39,408 bases of DNA from Lachnospiraceae bacterium (GCA_017442865.1 JAFRXK010000051.1:1-39408); one strand, 5' to 3'. Shown: positions 16,344-25,493, counted from the stretch's first letter. Numbers and translations are program-made. The notes: generated by a model from the letters alone, not told the origin.

Positions 16344-17720
16344 ATGGCAGGAAATATCGCTGAGATTGTAGAAAAGCAAAGAAGTTTTTTTGCAACAAAA
16401 GCAACCTATGATGTAAAAACGAGAATAAGTTATCTGAAAAAGCTTTATGCTGTAATCAGCCGCAGGCAGGATGATATTAATAATGCGTTGAAGGAGGACC
16501 TCGGCAAATCGCAGACAGAGGCGTTTATGTGTGAGAGCGGTCTTGCTCTTTCGGAGTTAAGCTACCAGTTAAAGCATATCAGAAGGTGGGCGAAAAATAA
16601 AAGAAGAAGGACAGACTTGACAAACTTTCACGGGAAGACTTATTCGGTGTATGAGCCTTATGGTCTGGTGCTTGTAATGGCGCCGTGGAACTATCCGTTT
16701 CTTCTTACAATGGAGCCGCTTATTGGTGCTGTAGCGGCAGGAAATTGCGTCGTGGCGAAGCCGTCCGCATATTCGCCGGCTACTTCTAAGGTGATAAAGG
16801 AAATTTTAAACGAGGTGTTCGAAGAAAACTATGTAGCTGTAGTTGAAGGCGGCAGGGAAGAAAATACGCAGCTGTTAGAGCAGAAATTTGACTATATCTT
16901 TTTTACAGGAGGCGTAAGGGTAGGCAAGCTTGTCATGAAAAAGGCGGCTGAAAATTTAACGCCGGTGTCTTTGGAGCTTGGCGGCAAAAGCCCGTGCATT
17001 GTTGATAAGACGGCAGATTTAAAGCTGGCGGCAAGGCGTATTGCGTTCGGTAAATATATTAATCTGGGACAGACCTGCGTTGCACCGGATTATCTGCTGA
17101 TTGATGAAGGCATTAAGGATAAGTTCTTAAGTATATTTATAGAGACTGTTAAAAAAATGTACGGAGAGGATGCCTTTGAAAACAGTGACTATGGAAAGAT
17201 GATTAATGAAAAGCATTACCATCGCGTTATGGGGCTGATTGACCCAAAGAAGGTTGTCCTTGGCGGCAGAGGCAGAGAGGATGAGTTAAGAATCGAGCCT
17301 ACTGTGATGGATAATGTTACTGCAGACGACAAGGTTATGCAGGAAGAAATTTTCGGTCCGGTGCTGCCTGTTATAACATACAGGAATATAAACGAAGCAT
17401 TTGAATTTGTTGAGGAAAGACCGCACCCGCTGGCACTGTATATTTTCTCGAATGATAAAAAGACGCAGAAGCTTTTTACCGAGAGAACAGCATTTGGCGG
17501 CGGCTGCATTAATGACACCATACTGCATATGATATCCTCAAATATAGGCTTCGGAGGCGTCGGAAACAGCGGCATGGGTTCGTATCACGGAATCAAGAGC
17601 TTCCAGACATTTTCACATGAAAAGAATATACTGAAGAAGTATAACTGGATTGATGTTCCGATGAGGTACCAGCCGTATAAGCCATTGTGGGGAAAGCTTG
17701 CAAAGCTTTTTTTAAGATGA
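16344..17720 (+). CDS. NAD(P)-dependent aldehyde dehydrogenase (class 3-like)
   Basis: A 458-residue aldehyde dehydrogenase that oxidises aldehydes to acids. MAPWNYPF (residues 112-119) holds the oxyanion Asn; FFTGG (186-190) is the cofactor-binding region; Glu211 in LELGGKSP and catalytic Cys245 in GQTCVAPDY are present. The length and lack of a long N-terminal arm resemble the ALDH3/YwdH group, which prefers medium- and long-chain or aromatic aldehydes. It starts one base after the alcohol dehydrogenase gene. Together they could dispose of an aldehyde in both directions for redox balance. Confidence 0.92.
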   Translation: MAGNIAEIVEKQRSFFATKATYDVKTRISYLKKLYAVISRRQDDINNALKEDLGKSQTEAFMCESGLALSELSYQLKHIRRWAKNKRRRTDLTNFHGKTYSVYEPYGLVLVMAPWNYPFLLTMEPLIGAVAAGNCVVAKPSAYSPATSKVIKEILNEVFEENYVAVVEGGREENTQLLEQKFDYIFFTGGVRVGKLVMKKAAENLTPVSLELGGKSPCIVDKTADLKLAARRIAFGKYINLGQTCVAPDYLLIDEGIKDKFLSIFIETVKKMYGEDAFENSDYGKMINEKHYHRVMGLIDPKKVVLGGRGREDELRIEPTVMDNVTADDKVMQEEIFGPVLPVITYRNINEAFEFVEERPHPLALYIFSNDKKTQKLFTERTAFGGGCINDTILHMISSNIGFGGVGNSGMGSYHGIKSFQTFSHEKNILKKYNWIDVPMRYQPYKPLWGKLAKLFLR

Positions 17721-17875
17721 CGAAGGAAAAAGGTGACTGGTAGCAAAAATTTTTTCTAAAACAGGCAAAAAGACTTTATATGGCTTACAGATTATTAACC
17801 CCTTGTGTGTTTAAAGTTTTTGCGATAGAATGTAACATTATAATAAATAAATCGAGCGTGTGGAGGTACTGAGTT

Positions 17876-18868
17876 ATGGACTTGAAAGGACGAAACTTTT
17901 TAAAATTACTTGATTATACACCGGAGGAGATTCTCTTCCTTATAGATGTTGCTGCTGATTTAAAGAAGAAGAAGAGAAGCGGCGTTCCGCACAAATATCT
18001 TGAAGGCAAGAATATTGTGCTGATATTTGAAAAGACCAGCACAAGAACAAGGTGCTCATTTGAGGTTGCGGCAAATGACCTTGGCATGGGCGTTACATAT
18101 CTTGACCCTACTGTATCACAGATAGGTAAAAAGGAGAGCATTGAGGATACCGCAAGGGTGCTCGGACGTATGTATGATGCTATCGAATACCGCGGCTACG
18201 GACAGGAGATAGTTGATACTCTTGCAAAGTATTCGGGCGTGCCGGTATGGAACGGACTTACGAATGAATTCCACCCGACACAGATGCTTGCGGATATGCT
18301 TACCATCAGAGAAAAATTCGGAAGATTAAAGGGTATTAATCTTGTATACATGGGCGATGCCCGCTACAACATGGGCAATTCACTTATGGTTGTAAGTGCA
18401 AAGCTCGGACTTAACTTTACTGCCTGCACCGCAAAGAAGTATTTTCCGGAGCAGTGGCTGGTTGACGAGTGTATGAAGCTTGCAAAGGAAAGCGGAGCGA
18501 CAATCAGACTTGAAGAGGATGTAGACAAGGCTGTAAAGGGCGCAGACGTTATTTACACAGATGTGTGGGTATCAATGGGCGAGCCTGACGAGGTATGGGA
18601 GGAAAGAATCAGAGAGCTTATGCCTTATCAGGTGAACAGGGCGGTTATGGACAAGGCGGGAAGCCAGGCTGTATTTATGCACTGCCTGCCTGCATATCAC
18701 AATCTTGGCACTAAGATTGCCGTCCAGATACATGAGAAATTCGGCATTGACGAGATGGAAGTAACAGACGAGGTGTTTGAGGGCAGCCAGTCGGTAGTAT
18801 TTGACGAGGCTGAGAATCGTATGCACACTATAAAGGCGGTTATGGCTGCAACATTGGGAGCGGTTTAA
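17876..18868 (+). CDS. argF: Ornithine carbamoyltransferase
   Basis: Catalyses carbamoyl phosphate + ornithine to citrulline + phosphate in arginine synthesis (or the reverse in arginine breakdown). The carbamoyl-phosphate motif STRTR is at residues 55-59, HPTQ at 133-136 and the ornithine-binding HCLPAYH near 271-277. The length of 330 is normal. No other arginine genes adjoin it, so biosynthetic ArgF and catabolic ArcB cannot be fully separated; absence of arcA/arcC nearby favours biosynthesis. A TATAAT at 17839-17844 is a candidate -10 box and GGAGG precedes the ATG. No T-box leader is visible. Confidence 0.95.
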   Translation: MDLKGRNFLKLLDYTPEEILFLIDVAADLKKKKRSGVPHKYLEGKNIVLIFEKTSTRTRCSFEVAANDLGMGVTYLDPTVSQIGKKESIEDTARVLGRMYDAIEYRGYGQEIVDTLAKYSGVPVWNGLTNEFHPTQMLADMLTIREKFGRLKGINLVYMGDARYNMGNSLMVVSAKLGLNFTACTAKKYFPEQWLVDECMKLAKESGATIRLEEDVDKAVKGADVIYTDVWVSMGEPDEVWEERIRELMPYQVNRAVMDKAGSQAVFMHCLPAYHNLGTKIAVQIHEKFGIDEMEVTDEVFEGSQSVVFDEAENRMHTIKAVMAATLGAV

Positions 18869-18871
18869 TTT

Positions 18872-19174
18872 ATGTACAAAGCAAATAGAACAAAAAATCC
18901 ATTTTTAAAGCAGATAATTGCAAATGCAATTTATGTGCTGATTGCGGCGATGATAGTAGGCTGCGGCGTATATGCGCTTATAAAGGGTGAAGCAGGCAAG
19001 GTATTTTACCCTATAGTATTTTTCCTTGCGGCGATTTTAAACTTTACAGACGGCATACCGAGGCTTTTTGTCGATTCGAGAAGCAAAAACAAAAAAATAG
19101 GCGGAGTGGCGCTTTGTGTACTGGGTGTTATCATGCTTATGGTTGCGGGAATAACAGCATATACGGTATGGTGA
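18872..19174 (+). CDS. Hypothetical small membrane protein, 100 aa
   Basis: Three hydrophobic segments (about residues 15-34, 45-61 and 78-98) with a basic, Lys/Arg/Ser-rich loop between the second and third (SRSKNKK). No family recognised. It begins three bases after argF and ends 15 bases before birA, so it is probably translated as part of the argF-birA transcription unit. Confidence 0.65.
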   Translation: MYKANRTKNPFLKQIIANAIYVLIAAMIVGCGVYALIKGEAGKVFYPIVFFLAAILNFTDGIPRLFVDSRSKNKKIGGVALCVLGVIMLMVAGITAYTVW

Positions 19175-19189
19175 TTAGGGCGGCATATT

Positions 19190-20173
19190 ATGTTAAAATC
19201 AGAGGTTCTAAAATTATTAAAAACATCTAAAGACTTTATGTCGGGACAGATGATATGTGACACGCTTGGAGTCTCCAGAACGGCAGTCTGGAAGGCAATA
19301 AAGCAGCTCAGGAGCGAGGGCTGTACTATAGAGGCGGTTTCAAATAAGGGCTACTGCCTTAAGGAGCCTGCTGATATATTGTCGGCAGACGAGATAAAGG
19401 GTGCGCTTGAAGGCAGCAGGATAGGCAAAGAGCTTTATTATTATCCTAAGACAGACTCGACAAATATACGAATAAAGGAGCTGGCAGACGGCGGTGCGCT
19501 AGGCGGCACACTTGCGGTTGCCGACATGCAGACCTTTGGAAAGGGCAGACGCGGAAGACAGTGGTTTTCACCGCCCGGCACAGGTATCTGGATGTCTGTG
19601 CTTTTAAGACCGCGTTTTGAGCCGGGAAGCGCCTCTATGCTTACGCTTGTTGCGGCGATGGCGGTTGCCGGCGCTATTAAGGAGGTAAGCGGTCTTGATG
19701 CGCTTATAAAGTGGCCGAATGATATTGTGGTCAATAAAAAGAAGGTCTGCGGTATTCTGACCGAGATGAGCATTGAGTCAGACTACATCAATTACATAAT
19801 CTGCGGAATAGGCATCAATGTTAACCACGACAGCTTCCCGGAGGATATTAAGAATACTGCAACGTCGCTTGCAATAGAAAAGGGCGAAAAGATATGCAGG
19901 GCAGAGTTAATAGCTTCGGTGTGGAAGCATTTTGAGAATTATTATGACAGGTTTTTGCAGACTGAGGATATGTCGCAGTTAATGGATGAATACAACAGCC
20001 TGCTTGTCAATAAGGACAGCGAGGTAAGGGTTCTCGACCCGAAGGGAGAATGGTCGGGAAGGGCTTACGGAATCAATGCTGAGGGCAGTCTGCTGGTGGA
20101 GAAGGAAGACGGCAGCCTTGCGAAAGTATATTCCGGCGAGGTTTCGGTGCGAGGGATATACGGGTATGTATAG
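19190..20173 (+). CDS. birA: Biotin-protein ligase / biotin operon repressor BirA
   Basis: A 327-residue bifunctional BirA. The N-terminal winged helix-turn-helix (about residues 1-65, with LGVSRTAVWKAIKQLR as the recognition region) should bind a biotin operator. The ligase domain has GRGRRGRQWFSP-like sequence (about 115-126; biotinyl-AMP loop), KWPNDI (about 175-180) and a CGIGINVNH segment, followed by a C-terminal SH3-like domain. It activates biotin to biotinyl-AMP, loads acyl carboxylase carrier proteins, and represses biotin uptake or synthesis genes. No biotin genes lie in this window. Confidence 0.94.
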   Translation: MLKSEVLKLLKTSKDFMSGQMICDTLGVSRTAVWKAIKQLRSEGCTIEAVSNKGYCLKEPADILSADEIKGALEGSRIGKELYYYPKTDSTNIRIKELADGGALGGTLAVADMQTFGKGRRGRQWFSPPGTGIWMSVLLRPRFEPGSASMLTLVAAMAVAGAIKEVSGLDALIKWPNDIVVNKKKVCGILTEMSIESDYINYIICGIGINVNHDSFPEDIKNTATSLAIEKGEKICRAELIASVWKHFENYYDRFLQTEDMSQLMDEYNSLLVNKDSEVRVLDPKGEWSGRAYGINAEGSLLVEKEDGSLAKVYSGEVSVRGIYGYV

Positions 20174-20206
20174 GATGTAACTTTTAAAAAAATGTGGAGG
20201 ATATAA

Positions 20207-20524
20207 ATGGGCAAGGTTCTGTGCGGCGCGAGCTGTTATACACAAAAATATTATTTTAATAATGAGTTTGCAATACTGCCTGAGCAGATAAAGCAGGAGC
20301 TGCAGATATTGTGTGTGCTTTTTACAGAGGATGTCGGCGGAGAGCTTACGCTTGAGTTTAATGATGACGGAGAGCTTGAGTTTAAGGTAAGCAGCGACGA
20401 GGGCGATTACCTTTATGACGAGATAGGAAGCGTGCTTAAGATAAAGCAGATACGCATGCAGAAGCAGGAGCTTCTGGAGTCACTGGAGCTGTTTTATAAG
20501 GCGATAGGTGAGGTTACACCTTAA
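20207..20524 (+). CDS. Small acidic protein, DUF6145-like
   Basis: A 105-residue soluble acidic protein with a beta-rich middle (LTLEFNDDGELEFKV) and a C-terminal helix. It begins MGKVLCGASCYTQKYYFN, which I associate with an uncharacterised Lachnospiraceae family annotated DUF6145; this identification is from memory and moderate. GTGGAGG precedes the ATG, 33 bases after birA. Function unknown. Confidence 0.65.
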   Translation: MGKVLCGASCYTQKYYFNNEFAILPEQIKQELQILCVLFTEDVGGELTLEFNDDGELEFKVSSDEGDYLYDEIGSVLKIKQIRMQKQELLESLELFYKAIGEVTP

Positions 20525-20530
20525 AAACTA

Positions 20531-20559
20531 TTGCGTAACAGTCGATTATATGGTAAAAT
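20531..20559 (+). promoter_or_regulatory. Probable promoter for the small lipoprotein
   Basis: TTGCGT at 20531-20536 and TAAAAT at 20554-20559 are 17 bases apart, about 60 bases before the ATG at 20619. Confidence 0.5.
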
Positions 20560-20618
20560 GCTATGCAGAGGGAAATAAAGACCTTGAAGAAAACAGGTAA
20601 AGAAGGAGAAAACTTATT

Positions 20619-21029
20619 ATGAAGAAAGTTGTTTCAATTATTCTTGCAGTACTTATGGTTGCAACATTATTTACAGGCTGTGGAAAATCAAGCGTTGCAG
20701 GTAAGTATGTTGTAAAGACTGTTGGTGGAAAAGCTATTGAAGAAGAGTTTAATAGCATGCTTGAGGAATTTGGCGAAGGAATGACTCTTGATGATTACCT
20801 TAAGATGCTTGGTATTGATTCATTGGAAGAATTTATTGTTATGGATCTTAAGTCTGACGGTACAGTAGATATGGCTGTTGCAGGAGAGGACCCGGTAAGT
20901 GGTACATGGAAGCAGGATGGTGACAAGATTACTCTTACTGTTGATGGCGAGACAAGCGAGCTCACTAGAAATGGTAACGAGCTTGAATTCAAGATGGATG
21001 ACCAGGATTACGTTTTCATAAAGAAGTAA
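20619..21029 (+). CDS. Small lipoprotein with lipocalin-like domain
   Basis: A 136-residue exported protein. A basic N-terminus, a hydrophobic helix and the lipobox LFTGC (Cys near residue 21) predict a lipid-anchored protein. The mature part begins GKYVVKTVGG, has an acidic helix, and ends in beta strands with GTWKQDGDKITLT and a final DYVFIKK. This plan is common among small Firmicute lipoproteins of unknown role that resemble lipocalin/META-type beta barrels. GAAGGAG precedes the start. It forms a single-gene unit with its own promoter and terminator. Confidence 0.78.
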   Translation: MKKVVSIILAVLMVATLFTGCGKSSVAGKYVVKTVGGKAIEEEFNSMLEEFGEGMTLDDYLKMLGIDSLEEFIVMDLKSDGTVDMAVAGEDPVSGTWKQDGDKITLTVDGETSELTRNGNELEFKMDDQDYVFIKK

Positions 21030-21062
21030 TATAAATATCAACGTCACATGTACAAAAGATAC

Positions 21063-21096
21063 ACCCTGCTTTGGAGAGCCCAAAGCGGGGTTTTCC
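21063..21096 (+). terminator. Intrinsic terminator after the lipoprotein
   Basis: accctgctttgg (21063-21074) pairs with ccaaagcggggt (from 21080) around a short loop, one G-U pair, followed by TTTTCCTTT. Confidence 0.85.
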
Positions 21097-21150
21097 TTTA
21101 GAACAGTCTGAAGTTTATATGACGGCAGAAGAATATATGTGAATATCTGA

Positions 21151-21180
21151 TTGATTAAATAATATAGAATCTATGATAAT
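21151..21180 (+). promoter_or_regulatory. Possible promoter for the 236-aa protein
   Basis: TTGATT (21151-21156) and GATAAT (21175-21180) are 18 bases apart, directly before the RBS AAGAGG and ATG at 21196. The leader would be very short, so support is modest. Confidence 0.35.
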
Positions 21181-21195
21181 TATAAGAGGTTAATT

Positions 21196-21906
21196 ATGAG
21201 TTTGTTGCACTATGAGTTTAATTTGGATTATGAACTGATGCTTAGCGCATGGGGAAGAGGCATATTGCAGGAAAGTGACCTTATTTATCAGCAGAAGCCG
21301 GACAGTATTTTCTCAAAATTTTATAATAAGTTTAATCGCTATCCGACAGATATTTCCCTGTTTATAGACGATCCGATGGCGTATGGTTATGATTATGGAT
21401 TTACGGGCGTTGATACGGCACTGCTGGAGAAGCTTGAAACTCTTAGCGAGCTGATACTTCCAGATTCAATTACGCATATTGATGTGACGCCAGAGCTTGA
21501 GAGGATTATTAAAAAGAATAATACGCTGATACGCGGTAATTTTGATTCGTATGCGGAGCAGTTCGCTGTAGAATACGGACTCCGTTTCAGACCATCAGAT
21601 TATATTTTTGCAACACATTATTATGAGTATGCACATGAGAGCACAATCATGTCGCTTGTATTCGGGCGTGACGGCAGCGTACAGATTAAGGAGGACATAA
21701 GCTCGCCGGGGTCATCAGCAGGCAACACATTCGGCGGCACCTTTTATTATAAACTGAGCAGGCAGTTTTACAAAGAAAAAACTGCAGAGCAGATTGCGGA
21801 GCAGTTCAGGAATGTCATATATGATGCAACAATTGAGGACGGCAGGCTGGCGGCGTTTATTGAGAAGGCAAAAACACATAAGATATATATGGGGAAGAAC
21901 AGATGA
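21196..21906 (+). CDS. Hypothetical protein, 236 aa
   Basis: Family not recognised. A soluble, acidic, aromatic-rich protein (many Tyr and Phe) with no signal peptide or membrane helix. The middle holds a helical segment (about 70-110) and the C-terminal third a Gly/Ser loop (SSPGSSAGNTFGGTFYY) and a closing Lys/Glu helix. Codon use resembles the chromosomal neighbours. The start is supported by AAGAGG. It stands between a terminator and a decayed DUF1016 gene. Confidence 0.6.
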   Translation: MSLLHYEFNLDYELMLSAWGRGILQESDLIYQQKPDSIFSKFYNKFNRYPTDISLFIDDPMAYGYDYGFTGVDTALLEKLETLSELILPDSITHIDVTPELERIIKKNNTLIRGNFDSYAEQFAVEYGLRFRPSDYIFATHYYEYAHESTIMSLVFGRDGSVQIKEDISSPGSSAGNTFGGTFYYKLSRQFYKEKTAEQIAEQFRNVIYDATIEDGRLAAFIEKAKTHKIYMGKNR

Positions 21907-22009
21907 TGAGATAAGCATTTGTATTTGAAGCTCTTTAAAATATATTTGTTAAGAATACTAAAGATTAAACTGATAAGAAAATTGATAAATATATTATAAA
22001 GGAGGCTTT

Positions 22010-22546
22010 TTGATGAATAATATTATTAAGTATGTGAACACAGATAATTTAACAGATGATGTGTATTGTATAATTGATAGTGCACAGAAGCTTGCCTATC
22101 ATTCTGTTAATATAACTTTAGTTTTGCGAAATTGGCTGCTGGGAAAACGAATATCGGAGGAAGAGTTAAAGGGAAATGATAGAGCTGAATACGGTATGGA
22201 GGTTATAAATAATCTTTCAAAATCTTTAACTAAAAAGTATGGTAGTGGTTTCAGTAAAAGGAATGTATATAAATTTCAACAATTTTTTAAGTGCTTTCCG
22301 GAGATTATGCAGACAGCGTTTGCACAATCTGAAGGAGGTCAAATTGTGCCGACACTGTCTGCACAATTACTTTAGCTTTATCTTCCTACGGAGGAGGAAC
22401 TTCGTGCCGAAATAGAGACACAGAAGGAGTTTTATTCCCGCGAGCAACGAGCCAAGCGGACGAGCTTGCTCGTCCATTTGGCGACTGCCGCGAGGGGCGA
22501 TAGCTGCCAGTGGCAGCTGTTCATCGCCGACCGTAGTGAAACGTAG
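22010..22546 (+). pseudogene. Internally deleted DUF1016 (YhcG/PDDEXK) nuclease gene
   Basis: The first 121 codons match the N-terminal DUF1016 domain, including the helical WLLGKRISEEE and GSGFSKRNVYKFQQF segments, then PTLSAQL, where full genes continue into the SWSHY region. Here a TAG follows at 22373-22375. In the same frame right after the TAG is LYLPTEEELRAEIETQKEFY, the usual extreme C-terminus of this family. So roughly 180-200 residues, including the PDDEXK nuclease domain, seem deleted and the two ends joined with one stop codon. The frame then runs on to 22546 through the hairpin-rich element, which is not family sequence. AGGAGG and ATG remain good, so the N-terminal fragment could still be made. 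YhcG proteins are nucleases linked to mobile DNA and defence islands. Confidence 0.8.
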
Positions 22547-22626
22547 ACCAAATACCCAGCCTCTTTGGGAGGACAAATTAAAAACAAGCTAGGTCATGTC
22601 ATGTAGCTTGCTGTGGGGTATTTGAC
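22441..22626. repeat. Hairpin-rich palindromic element after the DUF1016 remnant
   Basis: Successive perfect hairpins are visible. 22458-22475 is ggacgag-cttg-ctcgtcc, enclosed by gccaa/ttggc (22451-22455, 22478-22482). 22502-22518 is agctgcc-agt-ggcagct, enclosed by ggcgat/atcgcc (22496-22501, 22523-22528). 22585-22610 is caagcta/tagcttg with a 12-base loop. An outer inverted repeat caaataccc (22549-22557)/gggtatttg (22616-22624) brackets the last part. It is GC-richer than its surroundings. This resembles a short non-autonomous palindromic repeat (REP/MITE-like) or a structured RNA. No transposase is present. Confidence 0.65.
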
Positions 22627-22657
22627 CATTTACAGAAGAATTTATAGGCGGTGAGAC

Positions 22658-23278
22658 ATGGACAACCCTTGGAAGGATATAAGCCTTGATGATTATGAAA
22701 AGCATATGAGTCTGGACAGTGTAAAGCAGCTCCAGACGATGAATTATATGATGAAGGAGCAGCTTGAAGCCTATCCCGTTAAGACAGCGATGATTCTGGG
22801 AGTTGCCGGGGGAAACGGACTGGAGCATATAAGCACGGAAAAGTACCGGACTGTTTATGGCGTTGATATCAACGGTGAATATCTGCGCGCCGTGTCGGCG
22901 CGCTTTGCAAGATTGTCAGGGACGCTTAAATGCTTAGAAATGGATTTGATTAAGGCTTCTGCAATACTGCCGAAGGCAGAGCTTGTGATTGCGAATCTGC
23001 TTATTGAGTATATAGGATATGAAGCATTTCAAAGGGTAATACTGCAGGCAGAGCCTGAATATGTGTCCGGTGCCATCCAGATTAATACGGATAATAAGAA
23101 ATGGGTTTCTGATTCTCCTTACTATCATGCGTTTGACAGGCTTGATGAGATTCATCATCAGATGGAAGAAGGTGAGCTTTTGAACGTGATGAAGGTGATA
23201 GGATATTCTGAGATTTTGCGGAAGGAATATGCTCTGCCGAATGGGAAGGCACTGGTAAGGCTGGATTTTAAGAAATGA
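22658..23278 (+). CDS. Class I SAM-dependent methyltransferase, 206 aa
   Basis: The SAM-binding glycine motif is AMILGVAGGNGLEHI at about residues 43-57, followed by an acidic strand end (VYGVDINGEY, near 66-75), which fits a class I Rossmann methyltransferase. Helices follow in the expected order, and LVIANLLIEYIGY near 109-121 takes the position of motif IV. The substrate is unknown. GGCGGTGAG is a weak ribosome-binding site for the ATG at 22658. It is followed by a second, unrelated methyltransferase gene 42 bases later. Confidence 0.78.
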   Translation: MDNPWKDISLDDYEKHMSLDSVKQLQTMNYMMKEQLEAYPVKTAMILGVAGGNGLEHISTEKYRTVYGVDINGEYLRAVSARFARLSGTLKCLEMDLIKASAILPKAELVIANLLIEYIGYEAFQRVILQAEPEYVSGAIQINTDNKKWVSDSPYYHAFDRLDEIHHQMEEGELLNVMKVIGYSEILRKEYALPNGKALVRLDFKK

Positions 23279-23320
23279 ACATGATTTAAATATTTTACAA
23301 TAAAACAAGGAGGAGAAGAT

Positions 23321-24022
23321 ATGCATAATATTACTGAACTTCCTGCATGGGAAAGACTTTTTAAGAGAATTTTATGGGAGCAGCTGGGCGATATTCAGGG
23401 TAAGAGGATTCTCGATTTCGGCAGCGGCGAATGTGTTACGGCAGACCATTTTGCGAGGGATAACGAGGTGACTGCAATTGAGCCTTCAGAGGATATTTTA
23501 AGCGCAAGATGGGCGGACAATGATTACAAGGTGATTGTCGGGGATGCGTCAAGTCTTGAGAGATTTAAGGACGCTTCGTTTGATATTATTTTCTGCCACA
23601 ATGTTCTTGAGTATATTGAGGACAAGGCAGCCGTTGTAAACGAGTTTGAGCGCATTTTAAAGCCGGGCGGCATGCTTTCCGTGGTAAAGCACAACCGCAC
23701 CGGAAGAGTTATGCAGATGGCGGTTTTGCTGGATGATTTTGATAAGGCAAATGCGATACTGGACGGAAAGAACAGCAGAGCATCCAGATATGGCGAGATA
23801 AAATATTATGAAGATATGGAGATAAGCATCTGGGCGACAGAGCTGGATTTGATGAAGAGCTATGGCATAAGGACTTTCTGGGATTTGCAGCAGAATCAGG
23901 AGAAGCATGCCGACGAGGAATGGCAGAAGAAGATGATGCAGCTTGAGATGAGGGTATCGGAGCTTGAAGAGTACAGAAGAATTGCATTTTTCCATCATCT
24001 GATTTTTGAAAAGAGTATATAA
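23321..24022 (+). CDS. Class I SAM-dependent methyltransferase, 233 aa
   Basis: Motif I is RILDFGSGECVTADHFA (about residues 28-44), motif II is VTAIEPS, and DASFDIIFCHNVLEYIED with LKPGGMLSVV gives the post-I and motif VI region of the Methyltransf_11 family. An additional C-terminal helical segment with WQKKMMQLEMRVSELEEYR is coiled-coil-like. The substrate is not predictable; small molecules are usual in this family. AAGGAGGAG lies before the ATG at 23321. Confidence 0.85.
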   Translation: MHNITELPAWERLFKRILWEQLGDIQGKRILDFGSGECVTADHFARDNEVTAIEPSEDILSARWADNDYKVIVGDASSLERFKDASFDIIFCHNVLEYIEDKAAVVNEFERILKPGGMLSVVKHNRTGRVMQMAVLLDDFDKANAILDGKNSRASRYGEIKYYEDMEISIWATELDLMKSYGIRTFWDLQQNQEKHADEEWQKKMMQLEMRVSELEEYRRIAFFHHLIFEKSI

Positions 24023-24150
24023 AAGCCTGCAGCCTGACAGATGAAATACAACATAATCAATAGTGAGTTTTTTGCTGCTTTAAATATATTCTGAAAAGTT
24101 TTTAAGTGACGATAGATTCAAATGACCTAAATGACGAAGGAGGTATACGG

Positions 24151-24471
24151 ATGAAATTCATATTTTCGCATAAATTACCGGTTTCAATTATTATATCATG
24201 CGTGATTACCGCGATTGGTATGCTGGTAAACTACATAGAGTATACAAATACAAATTATTTAAAGTGGGCATTTAGGATGCCGGGTGGCGAGTGCCTCAAT
24301 GAAAACGGATTTGGTTTGAATGTTTTTCATACTTATGCCATGTCACTGGAAGATACAAACAGCCACCATTTGACATTCAGCATTATATCGCTTATACTTT
24401 CGATTGTGGTATTTGCGGCTGTGATTTTTCTGCTGCTTTTTGTGATTGATAAGATACTTAAGGATAGATAA
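24151..24471 (+). CDS. Hypothetical two-helix membrane protein, 106 aa
   Basis: Two hydrophobic segments (about residues 9-28 and 74-99) flank a polar loop of about 45 residues containing [11 protein letters not shown], probably outside the cell. No family recognised. The ATG at 24151 with AAGGAGG eight bases upstream is preferred to an in-frame GTG at 24106, which has no ribosome-binding site. The stop lies four bases before the dusB start, so the two are probably co-transcribed. Confidence 0.65.
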   Translation: MKFIFSHKLPVSIIISCVITAIGMLVNYIEYTNTNYLKWAFRMPGGECLNENGFGLNVFHTYAMSLEDTNSHHLTFSIISLILSIVVFAAVIFLLLFVIDKILKDR

Positions 24472-24475
24472 AAAC

Positions 24476-25435
24476 ATGAAATTTAATATCGGTAATCTTG
24501 AATTTGACAATAATATTATTTTGGCTCCTATGGCAGGCGTAACAGACCTGCCATTTCGTCTGTTGTGTAAGGAGCAGGGCTGCGGGCTTATTTACACGGA
24601 GATGGTAAGCGCAAAGGCTGTTTATTACAACAATAAAAATACAAAGGAGCTTTTGAAGGTGCTTCCTGAGGAAAGACCGGTGGCGCTGCAGCTTTTTGGC
24701 TCTGAGCCGGAGCTTATGGCGGATATGGCAAAGAAGCTTGAGGATGGACCGTATGATTTGTTTGATATAAATATGGGCTGCCCGGTGCCAAAGGTAGTCA
24801 ATAATCATGAGGGCTCAGCGCTTATGAAGGAGCCGAAGCTTGTGTGGAAAATCATTAATGCTATGGCGAGGGCTGTGGATAAGCCTGTTACCGTCAAGAT
24901 AAGGAAGGGCTTTGATGATGAGCATGTAAATGCTGTGGAGATTGCAAGAATAGCGGAGGATGCCGGAGCGGCAGCGGTTGCGGTACACGGAAGAACAAGG
25001 CAGCAGTTTTATTCAGGCAGGGCAGACTGGGACATTATACGTCAGGTGAAGGAAGCGGTCAGTATACCTGTGATTGGCAATGGTGATATTTTTACTCCCC
25101 AGGATGGCGCGCGCATGATGGAGCAGACGGGCTGCGATGCGGTTATGATTGGACGCGGTGCACGGGGAAATCCATGGATTTTTTCACAGATGAACGCATA
25201 TCTTAATGGTGAGAAGGTACATAAGCCTTCTGTAGGAGAGCTTAAGGAGATGATACTTAAGCATACCGACCTGCAGATAAAGTATAAGGGCGAATATATA
25301 GGCATACGTGAGATGAGAAAGCATATTGCTTGGTATACGGCGGGATACCCTAATTCTGCGGTATTAAGGGCGAATGTGAACAATGCGGTTACAAAGGATG
25401 ACATAGCAAGACTGTTAGACTACATAAAAGAATAA
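24476..25435 (+). CDS. dusB: tRNA-dihydrouridine synthase, DusB type
   Basis: An FMN enzyme reducing specific uridines of tRNA to dihydrouridine. From the ATG at 24476 the protein has 319 residues. Family signatures are [13 protein letters not shown] (16-28), NMGCPVPKV with catalytic Cys102, VKIRKGF (about 141-147), [12 protein letters not shown] (about 168-179) and GNGDI (about 201-205). The start at the ATG is preferred over an in-frame TTG at 24446 inside the previous gene. In many Firmicutes dus and greA are neighbours, as here. A short hairpin terminator follows. Confidence 0.93.
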   Translation: MKFNIGNLEFDNNIILAPMAGVTDLPFRLLCKEQGCGLIYTEMVSAKAVYYNNKNTKELLKVLPEERPVALQLFGSEPELMADMAKKLEDGPYDLFDINMGCPVPKVVNNHEGSALMKEPKLVWKIINAMARAVDKPVTVKIRKGFDDEHVNAVEIARIAEDAGAAAVAVHGRTRQQFYSGRADWDIIRQVKEAVSIPVIGNGDIFTPQDGARMMEQTGCDAVMIGRGARGNPWIFSQMNAYLNGEKVHKPSVGELKEMILKHTDLQIKYKGEYIGIREMRKHIAWYTAGYPNSAVLRANVNNAVTKDDIARLLDYIKE

Positions 25436-25493
25436 AGAGACATAAAAACACGATAACCATAGTTTTGCACAAAGGATATTGAGTTTATTCGAT

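Noticed and set aside
17721..17875. A T-box or arginine-responsive leader before argF
   Set aside because: No T-box sequence, no specifier stem and no terminator hairpin in the 155 bases.
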